Shown: positions 13,497 to 22,893 of the stretch, piece after piece | Position numbering within the stretch: the first letter of the stretch is position 1 | How the letters are laid out: every line of letters begins with the position of its first letter | Assembly: GCF_023343835.1 (NCBI RefSeq) | Contig: NC_064435.1 | Coordinates: forward strand, 64,428,134 to 64,492,133 | DNA: 64,000 nt | DNA from: Lagopus muta | Taxonomy: Eukaryota > Chordata > Aves > Galliformes > Phasianidae | Direction of reading: 5' to 3' | Program-made: the position numbers and the translations under genes | The notes under the pieces: generated by a model | Database searches by the model: none | Told to the model about the DNA's origin: nothing | Seen by the model: only the letters and a program-made list of their open reading frames with translations

Positions 13497-13650
13497 ACTG
13501 CATCACAGCACGATGAGGCGGGAGGGGACCTTTGGAGGTGGCCAACCCACCTCCTCCTCTAGCCAGGGTCAGAAATGAACTTGGGCCAGGTGTCGTGAGC
13601 ACCTCCAAGTACAGTGATAGCACAGCTCTCTGGGCTGCCTTCCATGTCTC
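13497..13650 (-). mobile_element. Degraded CR1 fragment
   Basis: The string GGGACCTTTGGAGGTGGCC, followed by CCAACCCACC, then AGCACCTCCAAG and CTCTCTGGGCTGCCTTCCA, follows the minus-strand CR1 3' region in order, but with many substitutions. Boundaries are approximate. Confidence 0.72.
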
Positions 13651-13999
13651 TAGTAAAAAATCAATATGCTATGACATAGAAAATACTGTTTTTATTAACA
13701 AAAAGCTCTTTTGGTCATGAGCAGTCATATAACTCACGTTAATTACTGCCCTAATTTCTGCATGTTCTATTTCAGCAGTATTTCACTGTAGTCTTGATGG
13801 TTTCAGGGCATAAAGTTTCTAGGCAGAGGGGCTATCTTTTATTAAATACATCTGTTTATCTGGAAAATTAAGGCAAGCTTCTGAATGGACTCTATAACAA
13901 CTCCAAAGAAAGATTTTTTAGGGCACATAACTTATATACAGTTTTCTGCAGGGCTTTAACTCCCTTCTTTCTCACAGATGGCAAGTATTTTCTTAACAC

Positions 14000-14050
14000 T
14001 CTCTCCCTTCGCTGATTAACATCCCATGTTCCTGGGATGCCACTGACCTT
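14000..14050. repeat. Short inverted repeat
   Basis: CATCCCA (14020-14026) and TGGGATG (14033-14039) form a 7 bp stem with a six-base loop TGTTCC. It is a small feature that could be chance. Confidence 0.5.
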
Positions 14051-15686
14051 TACTCCAAAGATGGTCTAACTGACTACCTAACTACACTCTAAGCAATTGT
14101 TTTCAGTCTGTAATTAGATTTGGAAGTTGCTGAATCGTTGTATGCTTGGAAGCTTGTTTGTTTTTACAACCTATTCCACTTAGTTGACAATATCCATAAT
14201 TGTAAACCTTTCTCAAAATTACACAGAAACTATTACAGGTGTCTCAGCTTTTCCTACCCTTTTTCTCACTCTTCTACTACCTTGGAAATGCATAGATCTG
14301 TGGAAGCAGCAAATAAGGCTGTAGTGATACAGCACACAGCACCCTTACAAACACAGGGGCTCCATGCAAGCCTATGCTACAGTTTAATTACATATCACTC
14401 ATAAAACGATTTCCTTCTTATCCATTTCGAATTTGTTTCTTGGAATAACAGTCATATATTTTTATTACAACATAAATACTTGTTATTAAATGGCACGTCT
14501 ACCTAGCTTTTTTTAAATCAAGCTGGAAAAAAAAGTACATAAAAGAGGCCATTCTAACAACTGTCCTCAATACCAGACTATGCAGTCATTCTCTTTGGAA
14601 CAAACAGAATATCCATCCTCAGCTGCAGAGGAGGAAACATTTCCATGCCTCTCCCACTGCACCACACTGGCTCCAAGCCTGGCGGTTAGGGTGTGTGTGC
14701 GGAAAAAGGGGCTCTGAGTCCCCTGAGACAGAGGCAGGAACAGAACTAACTTCACGTGGGGGATCCAGCAAGCAGCTGGAAGAACCCCTCACAGAAAAAA
14801 GCAAGTATCAGTGCCCTAAGTGTGACTTCTGTTCTGCTTTTGAAAGAAAAGACTTACTATTGGCCCTCGAAAAGGCAGATGTTCATGGTTCTGAATCTAA
14901 ACAGAAAGAGTTGTCTAAATCTTCAGGGAGAAGCAGCATCAGGACCCAGCCCTAGCATTTCCCTCTAGCATATGTTGGTGGCACAGAATCACCTCTAAGG
15001 GGCTGACAAGCAAGCAGTAAGGCAGCTGAATCCTTGCCTTCCCTATCCCTCCATTGGCAAGGGCATGGGATCTGCTAATGAGTCAGATCTTGAATTGCTG
15101 CAGTTTCCTGTCGGTTTGTTAAGGTAAACTACTGAAACCTGCAGTTAAGAATCTCCAAGTTTAGGCAACAGCCCACTTGTAATGGAAAAGTGTTATTGTT
15201 GGGTTTTTTTCCTGCATGGTCCAACTTCTTCCCTATGTTAGTTCCTGCCTAACAGGTCCCCTATGAACCAGCCCAGCTCACCAAGGCAGCAGAGACACAC
15301 TAAGTACTGCTGAGGGCTGGGCAGGCCTGGTGTGAAGCTGACAAGGCTGTAGGGGCAGGGAGATGTGAAGGAGACAGTAGGAGACTGAGCCTCTCTCCTT
15401 TATATCAAGATAAATTACTAGAGTGGTTAACTGTGCCTCCCAAAATTGTAGGTGTGCTTTCCAGGGAGACAAGACATGCTGTTGATGGATATGAATGTTG
15501 CTGTGAGGGAAAGGTATATTTTGCAATGCAGTGTCACAATTTTTATGGCTTTCTACAGCTCTAAGCCAAAATAAACAACCGATGTCTCAATTCTGTGTTC
15601 TTGGAATGCTTAAAAATATGTTCAAAACACTGCCATGGTACCAAATTAATATCTCTATTAGCCTTTCTAATAAAAAAAATAATACA

Positions 15687-15725
15687 TTTATATAGCTGCA
15701 TTGCCGTTTATATAACTGCATTGCC
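15687..15725. repeat. 20 bp tandem duplication
   Basis: TTTATATAGCTGCATTGCC is followed one base later by TTTATATAACTGCATTGCC (15707-15725), with one mismatch, so the period is 20 bp. It is probably a recent slippage or short tandem duplication within INO80C intron 1. Confidence 0.85.
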
Positions 15726-18596
15726 AATACACTGCTAAGAAAGAACTGAAATATTATGTAACATAATCATTTCACTTCACAAAAATGTGAAAAAAGGGCT
15801 GACAGCTATTCTAATCTGCACTACTTGGTTAAGTATTTCAAGTTTTCTTTGGTTAACCTGAACCTTTCAATGTGCTAACGGGCCCCTCACATTGCCTTTC
15901 AGGAGCATTGCCTCTCACACAAAATGTCACGCCAAAGTACATGTGTAAAATGTTTTATAGATTGTTCTTTCTCTTTCAAAAAAAAAAATCCATTCTGTTT
16001 TATCTCCTTGCAATAGAAGCAATGAACCATATTTATTCTTTCTTTTAACCTTCCTGTATGTTTATTATGAAACCTGACACTGAATGCAATGACAGTAAGA
16101 CTCTCCATTATCTTCTGGCTAAAGGAAAAACTAAGATCTCTTGCCAGGATAAAGTGAGATGGGTAAATAACGTGACACCAGCATATTGATGCCCATAGTA
16201 CAAGTCAACACACATATGCTTTCACCCTTCTACAAAAACACACATCTGTGTTTACTCTAAATCTCAAATCTAATCCCATTTGGTAGGGGGACCTACTTCT
16301 AGTAGTCTAGTTCTCAGACTGGCATAGACTGGTTTGGAAATTCACATGCTGCTACGATTACAGATCTTCTAAACCCTTCAGTATGTGACAAATGTCAAGC
16401 AAAGTCAGTGCTCAGCTCTCAGCTTTGACAGTCTTCCTTTTAATCCAGATTGCTACATAAATTTCTTAAAACGAAGCTAAGCTTAAAACACACAACACTT
16501 TAGGAACATTTCCCTATAAAATACGCTAATTGTTTTTAATTACTGTTTTTCCTCCTGTGGGATTGCAGGGATTCTGCTTTTTTAATAGATTTGACTTCAG
16601 ATGTGCAACTGACAGAAACCAGTACCTCAGGAGAATCCTGGCTCTCATTAGTGGACAGCCTGAAAACGAGCTGTTTCTTATAAGAGTACAAAAAAACCTC
16701 CTAGAAGAGGTGCTTCATATTTCAGCTCTTCACGGTCTGCTCTATCACACAGACTATCATCTTTGTGGTCACGCATGTTTAAAAGGCATTAATCTAAGTG
16801 ATGACCCCATCTGCTTCATTCAGAGATCTGCCATTTCCAGGGATTTTCCATGCTTTGTGGCCTGATGACGTGCAGTGTAATGTTGGATTACAATACCTGC
16901 CCATGGTACAGCTATCATAACCTGCCCACTGCTGCTCAAACTCTTGTTAGGACGAGGCAGTACGGTTTCAGCTGGATGAGTTCATTTGTAAGAGCCAAGA
17001 CTCTTGGGTAGGAACGTGAGCGAGAGGCGCAACCTGAACAGCTCACCTCAGGAATTCTTATCAGTACCTAGCAATTGGTTGCAGTGTATCACCATAGCTA
17101 CTCTTTATCCAGTTTAAAGCATTCCTTATCCATTTAAATCAATTTAATTAGGTTTGAGTTGACATGCCCTGGGAGCAGATTATGTCTTCGTTGGAAACAA
17201 GCAGTAGCTTCAGATTGGGTCCAGTTCATTGGTTAAATTCTTTTTTTTTTCAGTTACTGTCGTAACCTTCAGGGCTGAGAGATGTTTAAGCAGGAAAAAA
17301 ACAAAACAAAACAAAAAACTTCACAGCATAATGAAAAGACGGCTTTTTCATAAACTGGCATGTGCACATGTACTTACACCTCCCTACTACTGTTTTGTAT
17401 CAGGCTCTTGCTGTCTCTGGGCAAAGAGGTTGGAGAAAACCACAATTTGTTTTTTAAATTTCCAGCTACAAAAGAAAATTATGCTTTTCTCTTACAGAAA
17501 GTCTTGTCGGGGACAGTATTATGAAAGTAAGATTAGTGTTACACTGGTTAGGGCTGTAAACAAGGTTGTCGGTATTCGTAAGCAATTCATTTTTCCTGTC
17601 ACATCAGAAAATCATTATTACGCTGTGCCATACTGCAGAAGGTTCTTGTCCCGAAACACAGTGAAAGCAGCAGTTCGGTGCAGTGGTTGTAGTCACACTC
17701 TGTGATTCTGTGGTTAAACTCATCCTACCCTAACCTCATTTTTCAGGAAATTAGAGCCAGATCAAATGGACTCTTTAAAACAAAGTTATTTTTAAATTGA
17801 TTTGATGGCTTCCTACTTACAGCGATAGGCTTGGTAAAACAGCAGAACAGGAGAACTGATTAAATTTACTGATGGTTTGGAGTCCAATTCCAGGCTATTT
17901 ATATCCCCGGGTAAGCTCTCTGTTGTTAGCTTCTGAACACATAACAACAGCCATTCTAATAAGTACATAGCTAAGTGCTGTTGAGAGAGCAGCTCCTCAT
18001 CAGGTGATCTTCAGGTGACAACGTAAAATACCATCATTCAGCTACATTTTCCATAAAAAATGGAGTTCTAAGCTTATCTTAGAATTGCTCCTTTTATTTT
18101 AAGGTTGTGCATTAGAGGAACTTATTTAAGAGAACCTTACACCATTTTGACTTTTGTATTTTCTAACACTGTTGTAGAGCTCTTGTTTTGGAGCACAGAA
18201 TGAGAAAAAGGGAAGACTGAAATATACATATGAGAAACAGTTACGTAAAATGGTTTCCAGTAGCAGTGCTGCAATATTCACAGAGATAAAATCAATGTAT
18301 TTAATCATGTAAGTAATTCAGAAATTCCACTCAAGTCTTGCAGAGGAGGAAGTTCAATCGTTATTTTCTAAATTGCACCAAAACTTGTTACAGAGTTGGA
18401 CAGAGAGGAAGCAGGAGCATTCTCGGTGTATTTCTGTAGTTTCTGAAGCAGCTTACATCCGTTCAAAATGTGAGACAAACTTTGTATCATTCTCCAAGTG
18501 AGGCATTTACTGTACTTCGTCACTCATGTGTGAAGTTGTTTCACAAGCATGTAAGCAAATATGCATTTGCCACATTTAGCACATTTTCTCTCTTTA

Positions 18597-18879
18597 TCCT
18601 CTGACAAAATTATTTCCAAGCCTCTCTCTTATCTTAATGCAAATTCTGTCTTTGAAGCTTGTTAGCTGTCAGGTGCAAGCATTTTGCTCACTGGTCACAT
18701 CTTAACATAGAATAAACTCTTTTAGACGCTTCCTGTTCCTCTAAACATCTGTGAAAATACTGCTGTGAACATTAAGGTAGAGGAATTAGTGGCATTTTTT
18801 AGATTAGTATTGAAGATACTCATTCTCTCCCAGTTTAAGTAGTAGTAATTAAAAAGACAAGAGACCTGGAGACAGGTCT
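18597..18879. repeat. 280 bp direct duplication, copy A
   Basis: This segment matches 21783-22061 in the same orientation, roughly 90 percent by eye with a few small indels. Shared blocks include TTGTTAGCTGTCAGGTGCAA, GTGAAAATACTGCTGTGAAC and GAGGAATTAGTGGCATTTTT. Similarity starts at TCCTCTGACAAAATTATTTC and ends near GACAAGAGACCTG. It does not look like CR1 and has no visible long terminal repeat or tail. It could be a local duplication within INO80C intron 1 or two insertions of an element I do not recognise. Confidence 0.88.
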
Positions 18880-20318
18880 GTCCAAGAGCTTCTGTTACTT
18901 CTGTCAGCAGTGGAGCTGAACCCACACAGAAGCTATTGGAAATCACTGGGCAAAGACATCAAATTGAATGGTGCTATGTAAGTCAAAAAACAGCACTGGT
19001 TTTCACACCTAAGGTTAACGTTATAATATACATAATAATCCTCAACATTAAAAATCATTTGCTGCAGTAAAGACTGAGGTATTTTTCAGTGGCACAACCC
19101 CATGGGAGGAATCATTGTGCAAGGCTAATAGAAATGATGTAATCAATCTGCAATCGTGGTTTCCTGTAAACTCATTTTTAATTTTACATTTGGTAAATAC
19201 AGGCATTGTATCCAAAAAGCATGTGTCTCCTTCTGTAGACATGACCGACAAGCCCTATGGGCAATGTTCTTCCAAAGCAAACATGACTCAATACCTTTGG
19301 GCCGGTAAGTCACACCAACTCCAGAGAATGTTACTTGCTAATGCCTTAAAAGTGTATCTCAGACAAAGTAGAAACTCGTATTCTAGACCGCGTGTCAGAG
19401 AAACATCATCAAAACTGGGTTTAAAACATCTGTATGCTGTGTGATCCTTGTGCATTCTTATACAGTACACACACAGCTACTCAAACTAGCTAATTACTCA
19501 AGTAAGATTGTTCTATTAAAAATATAGCACATTTTGGGTGATTATTTGAAATCTACAGTTTTATCATATCAGCACATCTTTCAGCATAAGCACTATCCTG
19601 ATAGCTGCTTGTGACATAAAGCTTACGAAAGAAAAGCAAGCTGATGCAACTTGCAGAAGTCACACTGAAAGAAAACATTTTTGTTTTATTTCACAGTGAC
19701 GGAATCACAGATGTGAGGAAACTCAAAATTGGCAGCATTAAGTGTATTTTGAGGTAGGCCATGCAGAAGTTACCAGTTAATGTAACACTCAAAAGCATAC
19801 AATGTACTTTAGAGTACTTTAGCAGAGTCCTCAGATCCTAAGCTGACATTGCAGGTAGTTAGAGACCTCTTGGTAGGGATCCTGTTACCTGTAGTGTGCT
19901 AATTAACTAGGGATATAATTCACTATTTTCCCATTTGTTTCACAATGTCAGTTTGTTTAAAATAGAAACCATACCATGCTGAGCTAAAGAATGATATATT
20001 TGGCACCTGAAAGGCTGAAATGAGGCTGTATGAAGCTGTTAAAAATATCAAAGAGGTTACTTAGGAAACTGAACAGACAGAAGAGTACCAACTACAACAT
20101 CCAAACTTGTGATGCACGTGGTGTGTGTTAAGAGTGTGTACTTACCAGACAGCTGAATGAAGGATGTTATTCATGTGGCATTAGAGATAAACTAACTAGT
20201 TAATTAATTAAAGGCCCACAATGACTGGATACTCGGTAGTTAATACATTTAGAAAGCGTATTTAAAATTCATTGATGACTTAGTCTCTGACTGGCTGATC
20301 CACTTAAAAATTGGATAA

Positions 20319-20342
20319 TTTATCCATTTATCCATTTATAAT
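20319..20342. repeat. (TTTATCCA)n short tandem repeat
   Basis: Two to three units of TTTATCCA in a row. Minor simple repeat. Confidence 0.7.
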
Positions 20343-21504
20343 TTAAAATAGAGCGTTAAGTGCTTGTTGACAGGCTGTATTCTGAAGAGCTCAGCAGGCT
20401 AGAATTACTGTTTCCTTGTGTCACAGGTTTCCTTATCCAGAAAAAGTACATTACTCAGCAATTAACTATGGACTATGTAAAGCTTCTGGATGCACAGATT
20501 AAATGAGGTACCGAAGAAGAATGTGATCAGGTGATCAATGTTTCTAAGTCAAAAAATGCAACATCCCCATTTTCCATGTCATTTCTATTCAAACTGGCTC
20601 ACTCCAGAGCTAGTCAGCAACATTGAATGTGATAGCAAGAAGATCAACGAGCTGCTTCTTGTCCCATTTCTTAGGTTAGGCACTTTCAAAGCCTCATTTT
20701 TTCTCTTTTCCTTATGGGATTGATCTGAGCTGCTGAAGTCAGTGGATGCATATGCTGACTTGAATGAGAAATTACTCCTCTCTCCACTGAAATCTCTTGT
20801 GAGAAGATCTGCAAAAGCTGTTTGTCAAAACTCAGTTTGGGTAAGAGATCGTGGGTTGTCTCAGAGTACTGGAAGCTACCTATGGGCTTCAGTTTGATGT
20901 GAACTTCAGAGAACAGTTTTAAAGGTTGAAGTTCTGGAGAAGATTGTTAAGTGTAAAGGATTTTATACATGCATACAGACACAGAGCAGTCTTTTCCATG
21001 CTGGAAATCCCGATTCTTATTCCTAATAGACCTTGAAAAAAGTTGTCAAATACAATCATGCCATGCAGTAATTCTTCATGGTTGCAGTGCCGTTTGTTAG
21101 CTACATTAATCACTGTGGTTCGTACAGCCTCTCCTGGGGATAAGAGTGCCAGAAAAGGAAAATAAACTACGTAAATGCCACAGGGAGAAAACAAGTTATA
21201 AGAGCATCGTTCAGAACACGGAAAGGTTTCTGTCTGTGCCTTGGCATGTGCACAATGGCTTTCAATTGTCTGGAGAGAAGATCTGCAGGAAAATGCATAC
21301 ACGTTTCCCTGATCTAATGGTTCATGTGAAAATAAGCAACCTAACAGGCCGTGCATACTCTGCAGCTACGCTACTATTATGGTCTGTGAAATATGACTGA
21401 GAAGAATCATGTATGGGATGAAATATAGAATATTTTCTCCAGCCCTTTTTTTTTGATGTTGGCTGACAGAATCTTTCTAGGAGAAATAATCCAGACATAC
21501 TGCT

Positions 21505-21712
21505 TGAGAAGTGGGACAGATGTCAGGGGGAAATGCTTTACACAGAGGGCAGTGAGGCGCTGGCACAGCTGCCCACAGAGGCTGTAGTGTCCCATCGCTG
21601 GAGTGCTAAAGGCCAGGCTGGATGGGGCCCTGGGCTGAGCTGCGGGGGGCAATCAGACGACAGCAAGGGTTGAGCTGGATGGGCTTTGCGCTGACAGTGA
21701 AGTGATTTTAAA
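21505..21712 (+). mobile_element. CR1 LINE fragment, diverged
   Basis: Recognisable CR1 order: CAGGGGGAAATGCTTTACAC, then GGCAGTGAGGCGCTGGCAC, then GGCCAGGCTGGATGGGGCC and GAGCTGGATGGGCTTTG. The 3' end is diverged and lacks the octamer tail. It lies between the two copies of the 280 bp duplication. Confidence 0.85.
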
Positions 21713-21730
21713 AACTGCTTTTCTTAAGCC

Positions 21731-21748
21731 GAGGCAAAGCTTCGCCTC
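21731..21748. repeat. 18 bp near-perfect palindrome
   Basis: GAGGCAAAGCTTCGCCTC pairs with itself at 8 of 9 positions. It lies between the 3' end of the CR1 fragment and the start of duplication copy B. Confidence 0.7.
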
Positions 21749-21782
21749 TTAGTTACACAGCCAGCAACTGAGCCGGGTTTTG

Positions 21783-22061
21783 TCCTCTGACAAAATTATT
21801 TCCAAGTCCCTCACTTAATTCAAATTCTGCCTTTGAAGCTTGTTAGCTGTCAGGTGCAAGCATTTTGCTCACTGGCTGCATCTTAACATAGAATAAACTC
21901 TTTTAGATGCTTCCTGTTTCTCTACACATCTGTGAAAATACTGCTGTGAACACTGAGATAGAGGAATTAGTGGCATTTTTTAGATCAGTATCGAAGATAC
22001 TCATTCTCCCCCAGGTTCAGTAGTAGCAATTAAAAGGACAAGAGACCTGTAGACAAGGCCT
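21783..22061. repeat. 280 bp direct duplication, copy B, abutting the INO80C CpG island
   Basis: This is the second copy of the segment at 18597-18879, in the same orientation and starting 3.19 kb away. Similarity stops at about AGACAAGGCCTCTC. Sequence composition then switches abruptly to the GC-rich INO80C promoter island. A 7 bp inverted repeat with a 3-base loop (TCGTTCG / CGAACGA, 22063-22079) lies exactly at that junction. Because the copy ends within 170 bp of the exon 1 donor, it may contribute to, or tolerate, promoter-proximal chromatin. Confidence 0.88.
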
Positions 22062-22152
22062 CTCGTTCGCTACGAACGAACAGTCCCAGCACGAAGTCAC
22101 ACTGCGCAGCGCGCACACACCCCGCGGGCAGCAGGGCACTCCCCCACGGCTC

Positions 22153-22164
22153 TGCGCATGCGCG
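22153..22164. promoter_or_regulatory. NRF-1 consensus palindrome
   Basis: TGCGCATGCGCG fits the NRF-1 consensus YGCGCAYGCGCR at all twelve positions. It lies 66 bp inside INO80C intron 1. Confidence 0.75.
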
Positions 22165-22229
22165 GTGTGCTGGGGAGCGCGGAAAGCGCCGTGGCACATG
22201 CGCGCCTCCCACCCGCCCGCGAGCGTTAC

Positions 22230-22364
22230 CTGCGAGCCGCTCGACGCCGCCACTTTCTTTTTCTTGGCCGGACCGCTGCCGGTGCCCGGGCTTGCCGGGC
22301 GCTTCTTGCTACGGGAAGGAGCGCCGGCGGGAGATGAGGTCGCCGCGGGAATCAGGCTCGCCAT
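22230..22364 (-). CDS. INO80C: INO80C coding exon 1
   Basis: This is the first coding exon of INO80C: 45 codons from ATG at 22364-22362 to CAG at 22232-22230, then donor GTAACG. The peptide has a hydrophobic start (MASLIPAATSS), then SKKRPASP and a lysine cluster AKKKKVAASS. This follows human INO80C (MAAQIPIVATTS, SKKRPASP, SKKKKASASS as I remember it), with a shorter glycine-rich linker in this bird. The basic patches resemble a bipartite nuclear localisation signal. I chose this start because it aligns with the human N-terminus, has a strong context (AAAATGG), and is the first in-frame ATG in an upstream frame that remains open to about 22490. The exon is phase 0 into exon 2 at 2654. An out-of-frame upstream ATG at 22467 would give a 52-codon overlapping uORF if transcription starts above it. 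Confidence 0.93.
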
Positions 22365-22769
22365 TTTCCCCCCGGGCCGAGCGCGGGGCAAGAATGGGAG
22401 CGCGCGATCCCCTCCCCCTCGGTCGGCAGCGCCGCGCAGTCGCAATGGAGCTGCTGGTGCCGGGCATGCGCACTCGCTGCGCACCGTCACCTCAGGCCGG
22501 CGCTGTGAGGGGGACGGCTAGCGGGGGAGGGGAGGGAGGTCCTGGCTCCATCGGCAGCTGCCGTGGGTGTGCGTGCCCCTGTGGTAAGGCGGCTGCGGGG
22601 GAGGCTCGCAGGCTCCTCGCCCGGGCCCTGCTGAGAGGCAGTGCTGTCAGAGCGCCTCCCCCCCCCAGCGCTGCCTTGTCACCTGCAGGCGGGACTGTCT
22701 GTGAGCCTCCGTATGCCAGGAGGGTTTTGGAAGTGCCCTACGATAAAAGGCTATGCGAGGCCTGCGTGA

Positions 22770-22893
22770 ATGGGGCTGTGGTGCTCAAGGACACGGTTTA
22801 GTGGAGGGTTGTTAGAGTTAGAGTAGCATGGTTAGGCTGTGATTGGAGTTGATCTTGAAGGTCTTTTTCGACCTGAGCAGTTCTGTGATTCTG
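22770..22893 (+). mobile_element. CR1 LINE 3' fragment
   Basis: GTGGTGCTCAAGGACACGG leads into TTTAGTGGAGGGTTGTTAG and then AGGTCTTTTTCGACCTGAGC and TTCTGTGATTCTGT, a typical CR1 end. It shares the GTTGTTAGAGTTAG block with the copies at 6.8 and 25.5 kb. It lies at the distal edge of the INO80C CpG island. Confidence 0.88.

Larger units (their letters stand above)
2655..22229 (-). other. INO80C: INO80C intron 1 (19.6 kb)
   Basis: This is the intron between the two INO80C coding exons, with donor GTAACG at 22229-22224 and a TTTTTTCAG-type acceptor at about 2664-2655 on the minus strand. It contains CR1 fragments near 3.75, 6.64, 10.7, 12.1, 13.5 and 21.5 kb, a perfect hairpin at 13.35 kb, and a 280 bp direct duplication (18597-18879 and 21783-22061). 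Long parts (4.1-6.6, 6.9-10.7, 11.0-12.1, 13.7-18.6 and 18.9-21.5 kb) show only AT-rich unique sequence with small simple repeats. Several open frames of about 100-158 codons occur (for example 16530-16865 and 17229-17705), none with a recognisable product. Confidence 0.85.
22062..22690. promoter_or_regulatory. INO80C: CpG island and INO80C promoter region
   Basis: A 0.6 kb GC-rich, CpG-dense block surrounds INO80C exon 1, in sharp contrast with its AT-rich flanks. No TATA box sits at a sensible distance, as expected for a housekeeping CpG promoter. Visible motifs are a perfect NRF-1-type palindrome TGCGCATGCGCG (22153-22164, inside intron 1), a one-mismatch version CGGGCATGCGCA (22461-22472, upstream of the start codon) and a YY1-type AAAATGGCG on the minus strand at the start codon. 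The transcription start is not determinable from sequence. Promoters of this type are often bidirectional, but I see no convincing plus-strand exon. Confidence 0.85.

Noticed and set aside
22165..22801. Plus-strand frames of 118 and 169 codons opposite INO80C exon 1
   Set aside because: They are antisense shadows of the INO80C exon in a CpG island, and the longer one ends inside a CR1 copy.
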